This document shows, in pieces, positions 9,933-20,340 of a stretch of 64,000 nt of DNA. A program made the translations under genes and the position numbers. The notes below the pieces were generated by a model. It was given only the letters and a program-made list of their open reading frames with translations. It was not told the DNA's origin and searched no databases. The DNA comes from Diplonema papillatum (Eukaryota > Euglenozoa > Diplonemea > Diplonemida > Diplonemidae). The stretch spans positions 1 to 64,000 of the forward strand of contig JAPJBO010001109.1 in assembly GCA_030068145.1 (NCBI GenBank), read 5' to 3'. Position 1 is the first letter of the stretch, and every line of letters begins with the position of its first letter.

Positions 9933-11781
9933 CTAAGTACACAGGACCCCCCCCCGAAAAAAGTTGGACCGCGAGAGCCCAAAATAGGTGAGTTGGACCG
10001 TTTTGCCCGCCATTGCACGCAACAAGTTATTCGCCCCTTTCATCACATCGAGACCTCGCGCCGGTTCATCGCCGAACATGTCCCGCACGAGTTGCCGCTC
10101 ACTGCAGAAGTCCCCTGGCGCGGAAGCAGCTGCAGCAAACCGCGCAGCAACAAAATGCCAAAAGTTCCTCACTGTCTGAGGACAACTCGGTTCAAAAACT
10201 GTGACGCGACGGGCCCGTCGCATGAGCCCGTCGGTGAACATGTAGATGAGGCTCAAAACGTGGAGCCTCTGCTGGTTCACGCGGTCTGCAAAAAAAATTT
10301 GCAGCGCAGGCACAGACTTACCTCGTGCGCCACTGACTGCAATCCACGACAAAGCCCATTCAAACATGCGCTTGTCCCCGACAACACGCGTGAGCGCGTA
10401 GGCTGCAGCCGTCAGTCCACCGAACCGAATGCCGCTCACTTTCTCCCAGAACAAGGAACCTTGCAGAACAACGGACTTTTCACGCAGCCACTGCGTGAAA
10501 GCCGCGTTGTCGTTGATGTAGCCGGACAGCTGCTCTAGCTTTGAAGCGAGGTCACTGTCGCTGCCCCTGTCTACCTCCGTACCGCACCCCAGCCCAGCAG
10601 CTAAGGACTTCTGAATGAGGTGACAGCGGTGCTGCACTTCAGCTCCTCGTAGACCAATTACGTGCAGATGTTCGCCTCTATCGGCGACATGCGAAGTGAA
10701 CGAAGATGCGCTGAGCGATGGACAGAAGCGACGATGACGGTCGAGCATCTCATCCCAACAAAACGAATACCCCATTCACGTGCACCGTAGCTGTGCAGAG
10801 CGGGTACGACATGTTTCGCCGGTCTTGGCATCGGTCCAAGTGGCAGTAATGTGGTACCCGCTTTTGCTCCAGCTCAGAGGAGTGGCATCTGTTTCCAGTC
10901 CAAGAACTGCCGTACCGACAAGGTGGGAGAAGAGCGCGTCTCGCAGGTACAGCTCTCGCAGGCAGAGAGCTCGTGCGGTGTGCCGCGTCAGGCTTTGTAT
11001 TCTTATCGGGATACCTTCGTCTGCGCATTCCTGCGCCAAATAATCTGCTGCGCGTACAGCTTGTCGTGTGCTGAGGAGACTCCGACCGAGAACGTCTGCA
11101 GGAAAGGGGACAACGGGAATCGTAGATGCTGAAGCTGCACGAGGGTGCACAGGGTCCTGCAATACGACGCGGCTGAAGCAGGAGAAGGGAATACCGGGTC
11201 CCAACAATTCGAGCTTGGAGAACAGATCTGCCAAATCCATGCACCCCACACTCATCTGGATACCGTTGCACGTGACCGCAAGGTGCGTAACCGGTTCGGC
11301 AGGGAGCGCGACAGCTGCGACATTGGCTGGGTCCATGGTGCTGAAATCTTCCTCATTTTCCAAAGCTAGTGGTTTTGTTAACACTCTCTAAAAAAAACCG
11401 CCCACAGGTAAACCGCTAAAACAGGTGCACTACAGCATCTGCCTGCTGACGACCTCACAGAAAATCGTTCTAGATCACAAGAAATCAGTAAAAATCACAA
11501 AAGAATCGTTCTAAATCACAAAGAATCATCAGAAATCACACGGAAACACAACAGATCGCATGACAGCCCGTGATAATTTGTGATCCTCCCCGTCGATCCG
11601 ATGACCATGACCCCATACTATTAGTATGTCAATTTCCTGAAGATGCCATGGTCAACAACCTGAGTATACGCGGCAGTGAAAACAAGAATACCTTGACCCC
11701 AGGAACTGCTGCAGCTCCATCACTACTTCCTGACTGCGGTGGCGGTGACGTCCACTTCGTAGCCTTCTTCTTCGGCGGCAT
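9933..11781 (-). CDS. unrecognised two-exon gene with lysine-rich N-terminus, unit A
   Basis: Proposed exon 1 is 11692-11781, with a start codon in good context (GGAAATGCC). It encodes MPPKKKATK followed by a proline/serine-rich stretch and ends AAG/GTATTC in phase 0. Exon 2 starts at 11387 after a strong acceptor (GGTTTTTTTAG), also phase 0. The frame runs to a TGA at 10776-10778, after which the same frame continues at once with ATG for another 280 codons to 9933. Both halves look like coding sequence and are identical in all three units. Either this is a shorter protein followed by a second ORF, or the TGA is read through or is an old nonsense change. I recognise no domain; LGLETDATPL near 10850 and an Ala/Leu-rich helical second half are the visible traits. 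Confidence 0.5.
11461..11580. repeat. AT-rich aatcaca/aatcgttct repeats
   Basis: The short words aaatcaca and aatcgttcta recur six or more times in 120 bp inside the proposed 304-bp intron of the unrecognised gene. This is low-complexity DNA with no further signal. It is the same in B and C. Confidence 0.6.
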
Positions 11782-11957
11782 TTCCCGGTCCTTTCCTCCT
11801 TCACCCTGGTGGGTGTTTGTATGCGTGTTAGAATTCAAGTCTGGGTAACCCCTGTTGCGGAGGCGGTTGGCTTCCTCACGTCACTGCTGGCACTCTCCCT
11901 TCTTGTTGCCCGTAATAACCACGCGCTGTCCGGAACTGTAGCTTCGTATGACTATGC

Positions 11958-11983
11958 CGTTGCGTTGCACGTGCAACGCAACG
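11958..11983. promoter_or_regulatory. 26-bp perfect palindrome centred on CACGTG
   Basis: The segment reads identically on both strands, with arms cgttgcgttgcac and the E-box/G-box core CACGTG at the centre. It lies about 180 bp upstream of the unrecognised minus-strand gene, a suitable place for a dimeric bHLH or bZIP site. Copies are at 37877-37902 and 56093-56118. The regulatory role is inferred. Confidence 0.5.
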
Positions 11984-12190
11984 TCGCCGCTGTACACTAT
12001 AGTCTCTCTGCCTAGTGTGGCTATCAGCCCAATGTCTTCTGTCGGTTCATGTTTCGAGACTGGAGGTCCTATGAACATGCAATGCGAATAGCCTCTATTC
12101 GAGCCAACCCCACTTTTCTTGCAACAACTATGAAAGTGTATTGTTTTTGGACTAGATAATAGTGAGGAGCTAGCCTTTTTCCCCCCTGCC

Positions 12191-12908
12191 GTGGAAAAAC
12201 AACCACCAATGACGGTAGCAACGGCAAGGGCGCGCTACCGCGAGCACACCTGGGAAAGCGTGCATGCGTCAGCGATGAAGGCATCTCCGTACCATCCCGG
12301 CGGACCGCTGCCGTATGCGCAACTCGTTCGAGGACGCAAGGTGCCCAAAACAGCGCACCTGCGTGCGGAGCGAGAAATCCGCCAGCTGAGGACAGGGCAC
12401 CACGAGCTCCTTCACAACCGGTACCGCAAGGACTGGGAAGACCTCGCAGCCGAAGAAAGGCAGAGAGTCCGTCCGTGCGAGCTTTGCGACGCGACGCCCG
12501 TCTGCCCGATCACGCACCTGTTCCTCGAGTGCAAAAGTCGGGTACGCCATGAGGGCGCCGATGTGGAGGCAGGTGTTCGAAGCCGACCCGAAGGTCCCGA
12601 GGGAGCTACCGGCGCCAGGGTCGAGGCACAAGATGCTCTGGCCCCTGCTCTTCGAGCTCCCGGAGGCAGCGCTCGCGTACCTGCAGGACGCTGGGCTCGT
12701 GGCGAGGTACCAGATACTGGAGGACCCGCCCGACCCCCAAACCCCCGCCTTTCACGAAACGCCGCAGGCAGGAGGACCCAACTTTGCCGACGCGCTGGAC
12801 CTCGACGCAACAAGCAGCGCTACAAGCTCGACGAAGACTCGCCACATCGACGCTCAGACGCAACAACAGCAGCAGCAGCTCAGACCGCTAACCGGCCAAT
12901 GCCTATGA
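12191..12908 (+). pseudogene. LINE family 2 ORF2 C-terminus, frame-disrupted
   Basis: The first frame (to about 12555) carries an arginine-rich helix and the zinc knuckle. The natural continuation (RAPMWRQVFEADPKV onward) lies in a different frame, 12549-12908, and ends after a glutamine run, so one frameshift separates the halves. It compares to the family 1 knuckle CRRCDEATEETLGHIWWQC in position and spacing. The 5' part is missing. Confidence 0.5.
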
Positions 12909-13556
12909 AAGAAAAGACTGGGAGGGAAAAAAAGAAGAGACCGAACGCAGACAACAGACTGCGGCAACGCACACAGGCGCCAAGCCTGGCAACTGCAACC
13001 CTCAGACTGAGTCAGAGGAATGCACGGTGCACCGACAGCATGCACACCTGACCGTAGGAAAGGTCAAGCAAGGGTGAAGCAAGTATACGAGCGGTCACCG
13101 GGACGCAGATAGAAAACTGCAAGAAACAACGAAAAACATGTGCACTTGCAACCAACAAAACAATCTCCTGGTCCAGAACCGGCGCCGGGAGGGCGAACTA
13201 AGACGCAAACGCCCACCGACCCCCAGGAAAAGCCCGCATCGGACTGCCGCCGCGAAACAGCACCGCGCAGACTACCCCGAATCTCTCTTTAGCCATACTT
13301 CAACTCTCTTTTCGCCACTTCTTATTTCCATACCCCTCTGTTCAGTTCCGGGAGCCGGGGAGGGCGGGCAAAGTAAAAAGCTCACTGAACCCCCCACCAC
13401 AACGTGAGACCGTAAAAACAACGAAGAACGAAACCGAAGACGAAAACAAACAACGCGCCAAGGATGGCGACGGGGAGGCACAAGGAACCACCTCACCTGT
13501 CCTCAAGAACTAACCCGAGACAGGTATCCACCGTACCGATAACCGATAACCGATAA
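12191..13556 (+). mobile_element. 3' end of a second LINE family, unit A
   Basis: An open frame at its left end resembles the last part of a LINE ORF2, including a zinc knuckle of the C-x2-C-x(n)-H-x4-C type (CELCDATPVCPITHLFLEC). Downstream is a long untranslated stretch ending in three copies of the 7-mer cgataac (about 13536-13556), as expected for a LINE that primes on a repeated tail. It is related to, but clearly different from, family 1, whose tail uses CGATTAC. Copies: 38110-39475 and 56326-57691. Confidence 0.6.
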
Positions 13557-13572
13557 CCTGCCAAAATGCATA

Positions 13573-13639
13573 GAGGTGGCAGAGTGAGCGGGCGTCGGCC
13601 TTCAGGCCGGTAGGCCCGGGCTCAAACCCTGCATGACAC
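13573..13639 (+). ncRNA. tRNA-like sequence (possible SINE head)
   Basis: TGGCAGAGTGAG fits an RNA polymerase III box A and GGCTCAAACCC fits box B with one mismatch, at tRNA-like spacing. The middle forms a strong hairpin (cggcc/gccgg), but no good anticodon arm or T-stem can be drawn, so a working tRNA is unlikely. It starts just after the LINE family 2 tail, as a SINE mobilised by that LINE might. Copies: 39492-39558 and 57708-57774. Confidence 0.35.
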
Positions 13640-13774
13640 TTTTCCGGTCGAAGATTGTTTTCGAGGTTTGTTGGGCTTCGGGGTCTAATGTGCCCGAAAT
13701 TTGCGTTTTTTGCGGAGTTTCTCAGTCAACATTGATTTGCAGAACGCAAACCCCCAAGGATGGAGTAGTACGAA

Positions 13775-13880
13775 CTTGGCACTCACTCTCCGCTCTAGCC
13801 TCTGTCAGATTTCACCTTGGCACTCACTCTCCGCTCTAGCCTCTGTCAGATTTCACCATGACCATGCTCCGCATGGTCAT
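13775..13880. repeat. 41-bp direct repeat x2 followed by a hairpin
   Basis: 13775-13815 and 13816-13856 are identical copies. Immediately after, 13858-13866 pairs perfectly with 13872-13880 (atgaccatg / catggtcat, 5-nt loop). Copies start at 39694 and 57910. No function is evident. Confidence 0.85.
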
Positions 13881-14524
13881 TTTTGGGACATATTCTTTGG
13901 TGCAAAGAAATGTTGTGTCCGGAGGAAAACTTTTCCTGGGCTGGTTCTGGTTCAGGAAGCGATGGCAGCTGCAGCAGCGTTTCACCGCGATAAAATTGAT
14001 GTCGATGCTGCCAGCATCAATAATGCCGCCCTCACCCAAGCAACTCGTTACCATTTCCCTGCTCTCATCTCTCGGTGCAAAGAAGTCACGGCGAGCACCA
14101 AGTATCCTGCTGATAATCGCTCCCTTCTCAACGAGGTGCACAGCCCGTGGTCGTCGCGGCACCGCCTCCATATGCTTGACCTGAAGTCGTGATGGGGTAC
14201 TTTGCTGGTTTGTAGACATTCATAAGTGTACCGGACCCCCGTCTTGCCTATCTTGCCGATGCTGTTGCGAATCTTCTTGGTCTTCAACAACAAAACTACG
14301 CACTTCTTCGTGCGGCTGGTCATCCTCAAATTATTCAACCGTAGCCCTGAAAACCGTAGGCTGAAAAGCAACAGTTCGGGAGCAGGAATTCTTGGAACAC
14401 AGGAGCTGAAGGAAATGAGGACAGCGGGTCGCAGGATACCGGTCTTGTGGTGAAGGAAGTAGAACAGAAGGCCAAATACCGTGTTCCACAGTGAAAATAG
14501 CCTGTACTCGTCTAAACTCGTCAA
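13836..14524 (-). CDS. weak coding-like frames, hypothetical, unit A
   Basis: Two overlapping minus-strand frames (14048-14524 and 13836-14219) have mixed, protein-like composition, for example KCVVLLLKTKKIRN and a Cys-containing stretch ending near 13840. A plus-strand frame 13701-14192 covers the same DNA, so coding strand is uncertain. No domain is recognised. Copies: 39755-40443 and 57971-58659. Confidence 0.2.
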
Positions 14525-14613
14525 TACGAGTTTAGACGAGTTTAGACGAGTTTTGACGAGAATGATACGAGTTTAGACGAGTTTGGCACGAGAATACGAG
14601 TCGTTTGGCGAGA
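14506..14613. repeat. ACGAGTTTAG / CGAGAAT repeat with a perfect fold-back
   Basis: 14506-14521 (actcgtctaaactcgt) is the perfect inverse of 14526-14541 around a 4-nt loop. Further copies of acgagtttag and cgagaat follow to about 14613. The words match those at 5881-5945. Copies: 40425-40532 and 58641-58748. Confidence 0.75.
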
Positions 14614-14861
14614 ATTTGCTCCGAATGCAGCAGCCGAAGCTCTCACAACGCGGAGGATCCTCATTGCTAAGGTTTTGAAGGGAAGGAGCGGGCGAGCGGG
14701 AATTCTTAGTTCGGAGAAACCCATAAGGGAAAGCACTTATTCGTGTATACGTCCTAATCCGGGAACAAGTCAAGGAGAGAAGAACGGAGCAATCTTTACA
14801 AACAAACGAGTGACTTAAGGTGGCCGCTTGAGCGGCGCCAATCCGAGCGCACACAGCAGCA

Positions 14862-17800
14862 ATGACGCGTCGGCAGTATTTGCACTTCAGGATGGGGCTG
14901 CCGTCACAGAAGGTGCCGCCGAAGTGGGATGGCGGAGGGTTGCAACGAGAGGAAGGGAAGACATTGAAGTTTGGAACGCTGAACATGACCTCCTTGGGGG
15001 GAAGAGCACACTTCTTGGACTGTGCCGCGGTAGACATCCTGGCGGTACAGGAGACGCTCTTGACCGATTGGGGTCAGAGGGAATTCGAGGACGGCGTCAG
15101 ACAGAGCTGGAAGTCGCTGTGGGGGGAACCGTGTCGGGAACGGCTCGACCGGCAGGGTAAGGCATCACCGTGGGTAGCGGAAGCCGGCGGAGCGGGTGTT
15201 GCAGTTTTTGCGAAGAAACCGGCGCCGGCCTTCGTGGTCGGGAAGCCATCACTGGGTGCACGTGGCCGTCGGACTTGGAAAAGGAAGCCAATTCTTGCAT
15301 ATATTCACTCTATATGCGAATTCTGGGGATAAGGCTGCGTCGGAGAGGGAGAGAATCATTGCGGAGGTGCACCGGGAAGCATCGAGTCTCGGACGGGTGC
15401 CAGTGGTTGTGGCCGGGGACTTCAATGCAGAACCCTCGTCGTCGGCGGCGATGTCGAGCATGCTGCGGTCGGGATGGTACGACGCCGCGGAAATCTGCTC
15501 CGCTGGCGGTGCCCCGAAGACGTACGAGAAGACAGGCACGCGAGGCACACGCATCGACCACATCTTGTTGAACGACGTCGCGATGCAGGCACTCGTAGCG
15601 AGCGAGACCACCGTCGTCGTGGACGGGGAGGGGCAGCGGGTGCCCAGTCACAAGATGGTAACGGTGGAGTTGGACATCGCCGCGTTCGCAGACACGTGTG
15701 AGAGGTATCGAATGCCGAGGTCACTGCGGCAAATAGGCAAGGTGGACGAGGGGCGGACAGCGGCAAGGGCGGAGGAGTTGTTGGTGAAGAATCGCTTCGG
15801 CGATGCGGCACCAGGGAACGTGGAAGCACTCTGGCTGTCGGCGACGAAGGCGTGCGAGCAGTTTCTGATCGAGCTGGCAGAGGAACAGGGGCTGCTTGAC
15901 GGGCCCGTTGACGCCTATCGAGGAAGAGGTGAGACGAGGGTGCCCAAAAGGGTGCGAATTGCATCTGCGACGGACACCGGGACGGGCGCAGACACATATG
16001 CCTCGAGCAGAGTCCGGAAAACGATGAACGGCCTCGACGCGTATATCCGAGGGTTGCAAGCTCTGAATGGGGAAGGACCTGGGTGCATGCCGAGGTCGCT
16101 GGAGAAGACGTGGCAGAACGTGGTGTCTGGTCTGGATTCTATGGCCGGACAATTACCGAAGGTGCGCAATTTGCCGCGGCGTCCACCGGACTTGAGCGTC
16201 GCCCAGACCGTCAGGCAGAAGCTGGAAGCGAGAAGCCGTTCACTGACGGCACAAGCGCGTAAAGGGAGGATTGCACAGCTGGAGAACAAGACGCAAAACC
16301 TCCACTGCGCGAACAAAGGGCAGTTGCTACCATGGTGCAGGAAGAAGAGGGCGGATGGCTTGGTGGCGCTGAAGGTGGAGGGGGAGTACACGGCGAATGC
16401 GCGGCAGATCGATGCGGCGTTGCAGAAGGAGTGGGCGCCGGTTAACCGGATGTACGAGTGCAAACAGGAGCCAAGCTATGAAGCGTTCCGGACGGAGTAT
16501 GCGGAGTACATCGAACATCGTCCGATGGAATGCCGAGATTTGACGGGCGAGGATCTGAGAAGCATTCTTGGAAAGAAGAGGGATGGCGGTGTCCCAGGTG
16601 TGGACGGATGGAACACAGCGGAGCTGAAGAAGCTGCCATTGCCGCTACTGAACGCCCTGGCAGAGGTGTTCAACGCGATAGAAGCGACCGGGACGTGGCC
16701 AGACGCGTTGTTGGAAGCCGCGGTCACGCTGATCCCGAAGGACGAAACTCTTGACCCGCTGGCGTTGCGGCCGATCACCGTCACAAGTGCGATCTATCGC
16801 TTGTGGGCGAGTACGCGGCTCAGGGACGTCGTCCAGTGGCAGGAGAAATGGATAGCGGATAGCCAGCACGGATTCAGGCCCAAACACGGGACCGTGGACG
16901 TGGTATTCGAAATCGCCTCGCAGATCGAAGAAGCGCTCTTGACGGGTAAGGAGCTATACGGCGTGGCCTTAGACTTTGCCAAGTGTTTTGACAAGGTGCC
17001 GCGAGACACCGTGTTGAAGCTGGTGGGGGAACTGGGCCTCCATGAGAGAATCCTCGGGCCGCTGCGCGACATTTACGCGCGATTACGGAGGCGGTACAAG
17101 CTGCACATGGGAGTGGGAGGTGTCTTCTTCACCACCAATGGGATACTGCAGGGCTGCCCCCTGAGCGTGATCCTCATCAACGCGCTGCTGTCCATCGTGG
17201 TGCGCAGAGTGGACGACGTGGGGGAGGTGACGAGCGAATCCTTCCAAAGCGGACGACCTCACCCTCCTGTCGCGTCTCAGGGAAGCCTGCTTGCAGGACG
17301 CCTTGGTGGAAGTCGACAGATTTTGTTCGAACACCGGCATGTCGATCGGGATACCGAAGACGTTTGCTTTTGGGACGCCGAAGGGGTATGAAGCGAAGTT
17401 GAGGGTAGGCGGCGCACTTATCGCGACGAAGGAGGAGCTCACCATCGTTGGGTGTCTAGTCGGCACGAAGCGAACACGCAGGACAACGGACCTGCGCTAC
17501 GACCAGCGTGCAGAGGAGGCCGAACGGTTGGGAGCTCTGCCGATCTCGATGACGCAGAGGTCGGGACTAGCGGCGATGGCAGTTTTACCGGCGGCGACAT
17601 ACGGCTCGGAGTTCGCGCTTCCGACGGTGCGGGGGCTGGGGAAGTTCACCGCAGCATTACTCAGAGGCGTCTGGGACCCGGTGAGGCTGCATCGGGCACA
17701 GGAGGCCGTGTTGGGCATTCTAAACAAGGCCCACTTGCTCGACCCCTACACAGTGCTGCCGTATCGGTCGCTCGGCATGATCGCAGAAGTGTGCCGAAAG

Positions 17801-19456
17801 AGGCCGGTATGGAGGGCCCGCGTCGCAACAGTTCGAAGGGCGTATGGCAGCAGAATCCGCGCATGGGGACCGATCGGTATTGCGGCCGAGCATGCAAAAA
17901 AGCTCGGTATACGATGGACAGAAGATCTCGACGACGCCGAGGACGAGGCAGGGAATGTGCTGAGGCTGGTGCGACAGAGTAAGGGGGAGCGAGGGCACAC
18001 CCTGAGAAAGGCGATTCACGGCTGGCGACTAGGGGAGCTCGAGAAGAGGCGCACAAACTTCGGAGGGGTACGGGCGGGTGTCGACTACACCGCGACGAAT
18101 GCCTACGGGCTGAAGGCGTCGACAACGCTGACGGCCGCGCGGGACGTTGCCGAGGTCGTAGCAGGGTCGGTGATGACGGAATCACATGCTGCCAAGCTGT
18201 GGGGAGGTGACGGGCTGTGCAGACGCTGTGACGAGGCGACGGAAGAAACTCTGGGCCACATTTGGTGGCAGTGCCGGGCGTATGAACGAATCCGAATGCA
18301 ACAGCAGTATGCCGAAATTGTTGACGCAGATCGCTCGACTTGGCCTCCGTGCCTGCAAGAACACGGGATTCTGCCGAAGGGAAGTCGAATCAACATCGAA
18401 GTGCTGCACACATTCATGGCGGAAGTCATGCAAGAGAGACGACGGCTGGAGAGAGAAGGAAGAGACCGGGCAGTCGGCCACCCCTGGAGACAACTGCACC
18501 CTGACGACTGCCCCCCGCGCCGGCTGAATTTCGAAGCGATCGCTGGACCGGGGACCTTCACGGCGGTAGCAGGAGAGAGGTGGTTCCGGGCGCTGCAGTA
18601 TTGGCTGGATGGGATGTGCTGGTCGGTAGCGGGTGACGTCTCGACGGCAGAGCTCGCAGTAGACTTCGAAGTGTACACCGGGCTCGATCTACCGGGCAGT
18701 TTAGTGGCGACGACAGGTGGGACGCCGCTGTGTATCCGTGCGAGAATGTTGGCGCGGATGCTGAAAACGATCGGGGAAGCGCTTGAGCGGAAAGGGGTGG
18801 GGCCGCTTCTGCCGGGTAGAAAGCTGGAGAAGATAGGTTCATTGAGAACGGTAGGGGCCCCCCCATGCCTCACGGGCTACGAGATGAGGCCAATTTTCCG
18901 CGGCGGCGAGGAGACGATGGGAATCTTGGAGACGCAGCTGAAGGCGAGCCGGCATGCGTTCACCGGCGAGGCGTGGGGGATGGACCTTTTCCCGACGTAC
19001 GGAAGAGAAAGGGCGGAGCGTGCGGCGAGATGGGCGGCCTTCGATGACGCTACGGAGAAGAGGAAAGGCAAGAAGTCGGCTGTCGTCGGAGGGGATCCGT
19101 GGCTCGTGCCGGAAGGGATTCCCCGACACGAAAAGTGGGGTGAGCGGGTGTGCCCCGGGCACCAAAAGGTGAAGTGCGACGTGTGCAAGCGCCGGGGCAA
19201 GTCGGTGGCGTGGTGCTGCCAGGCCCATCACAGGGAGGGTGATGGCCTAGCCGTAAAAATGTGTGCCGAGCACCGGATGACGCAGTGCGCCACGTGTAAG
19301 ACGACAGCGGAGTGCTGTCGCAACCATCACCACCGATGCCTCGATCATGGCATGCCGACGTGCGACGGCTGTAAGAAACACGCCGACCTGAGGAGTAGGA
19401 GACCCGGGCACTGCTGCAGGACAGGGCACCACCGGGCGGCCGTGGCGAGAGGTGAA
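14862..19456 (+). pseudogene. LINE family 1 ORF2, frame-disrupted, unit A
   Basis: Three open stretches carry the protein: 14862-15332 (start of the APE endonuclease, VQET), 15196-17391 (rest of APE with GDFN and RIDH, then most of RT) and 17291-19456 (RT thumb, zinc knuckle, Cys/His modules). An 11-bp deletion near 15250 and a 4-bp insertion (caaa) near 17248 shift the frame. The insertion hits the FADD catalytic motif itself. Both changes are shared with unit B, so they predate that duplication. It cannot make an active reverse transcriptase. Confidence 0.85.
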
Positions 19457-19587
19457 GAAGTGAAGAAATGTGAAAACGGGTTTTTGCCTAGAGGCTTTTC
19501 GTGTTATTCTGCAGATGCTTTGGGCTATCTTTGTGTCTATGCTTTCAGTTGTCTTCTTAACCATGGTTAAGTGCGCAAATGGTGTCA

Positions 19588-19610
19588 GCCGAAGCTGGTA
19601 AAGCTTCGGC
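19588..19610 (-). other. 8-bp hairpin in the 3' end of the RT-OTU element
   Basis: gccgaagc (19588-19595) pairs with gcttcggc (19603-19610) around a 7-nt loop, about 130 bp from the element's 3' edge. It could be an RT recognition structure. No hammerhead ribozyme core, which some Penelope elements carry, was found near it. Copy: 45507-45529. Confidence 0.55.
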
Positions 19611-19821
19611 GCCGCCCACGTTATGTTTGTTTAGCAGCGGCTGCCAAACATCCCGTGACACCGCGCGAGGTGGTAGAACGCTCGTTTATTTTCTTTTCGA
19701 TTGCTTTTGATGGGGCATGCAGGCCTGAAATGCAAGAATGGAAAGGAGACGGGGGAAAAAAAGGGGGGAAAAGGTTTGTGCCCTCGTAGCTCGCCGGGCC
19801 AGCGCTCCAGATAGGACTGGG

Positions 19822-20340
19822 CTAGGTACTTTGGTGGCATGCGGGGTTTTTTGCACAGGTGCGCTCGTGGATTTCGACACCCCGTGCGTTGGCGAAAGAT
19901 CCGCCGCTCAGTTTTTCGGTTGCCCCACAGTGGGAACATTCCAGTGGCTGAGCGTTACCTTGAGATGTCTTATCAGCATCCTGGTCGGACCGTGTCTTCT
20001 TCGTGTCCGGTTTCCCGCTTGGTGACTGGCTGGCTGTTGGACTGGCTGTTGGCATGCGTGGGCGTTTTCTGCGAGGTGGCGACTCGGGTTGCGACTGCGA
20101 TAGGCCTTCAAGTACTTCGTTGAAGTAGCTTGACCCGTCCCCAGTGGGATTGGGAACGGGACCCATGTTCGACGACCGGGTGATAAACCGAGTTTTTGTG
20201 TCATCGTTCATGTTGCCCTGGACTGGTATGAAATGCCATTGGGCAATGTGGCCAAGCAATTGGCGGTTAGAGCCGTTTCCTACTTCGCTGTACTTGTAAT
20301 CACCCGCTTCCGTGATCTGGAAGATACAGAGTTGGGTGTC
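19822..20340 (-). CDS. downstream part of the RT-OTU reading frame: OTU end and C2HC finger
   Basis: After the TGA at 20341 the same frame stays open to 19822. It holds a stretch like the end of an OTU fold (LLGHIAQWHF, with a possible catalytic His), then a serine/proline-rich basic linker and a C2HC finger (CSHCG ... HERTC). No ATG opens this part, so it is more likely the continuation of the upstream protein than a separate gene. The same stop is in both copies, so it is older than the duplication or is read through. Confidence 0.5.
   Translation of the reverse strand, partial: DTQLCIFQITEAGDYKYSEVGNGSNRQLLGHIAQWHFIPVQGNMNDDTKTRFITRSSNMGPVPNPTGDGSSYFNEVLEGLSQSQPESPPRRKRPRMPTASPTASQSPSGKPDTKKTRSDQDADKTSQGNAQPLECSHCGATEKLSGGSFANARGVEIHERTCAKNPACHQST

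Noticed and set aside
10776-10778. Reassignment of UGA to a sense codon in the whole genome
   Set aside because: The 1840-codon LINE ORF2 and other long frames contain many Trp codons, all TGG, and the kinase and NTPase frames end plausibly at TGA. Local readthrough remains possible.
13573-13639. Functional tRNA gene
   Set aside because: Box A and box B are present, but no proper anticodon arm or T-stem forms; kept only as a tRNA-like sequence.
18103-18873. Long minus-strand frames opposite LINE ORF1 and ORF2 (also 22535-23356, 28163-28933, 29110-29955)
   Set aside because: They are shadows of GC-rich plus-strand coding sequence, rich in Ser, Pro and Arg, with no domain.
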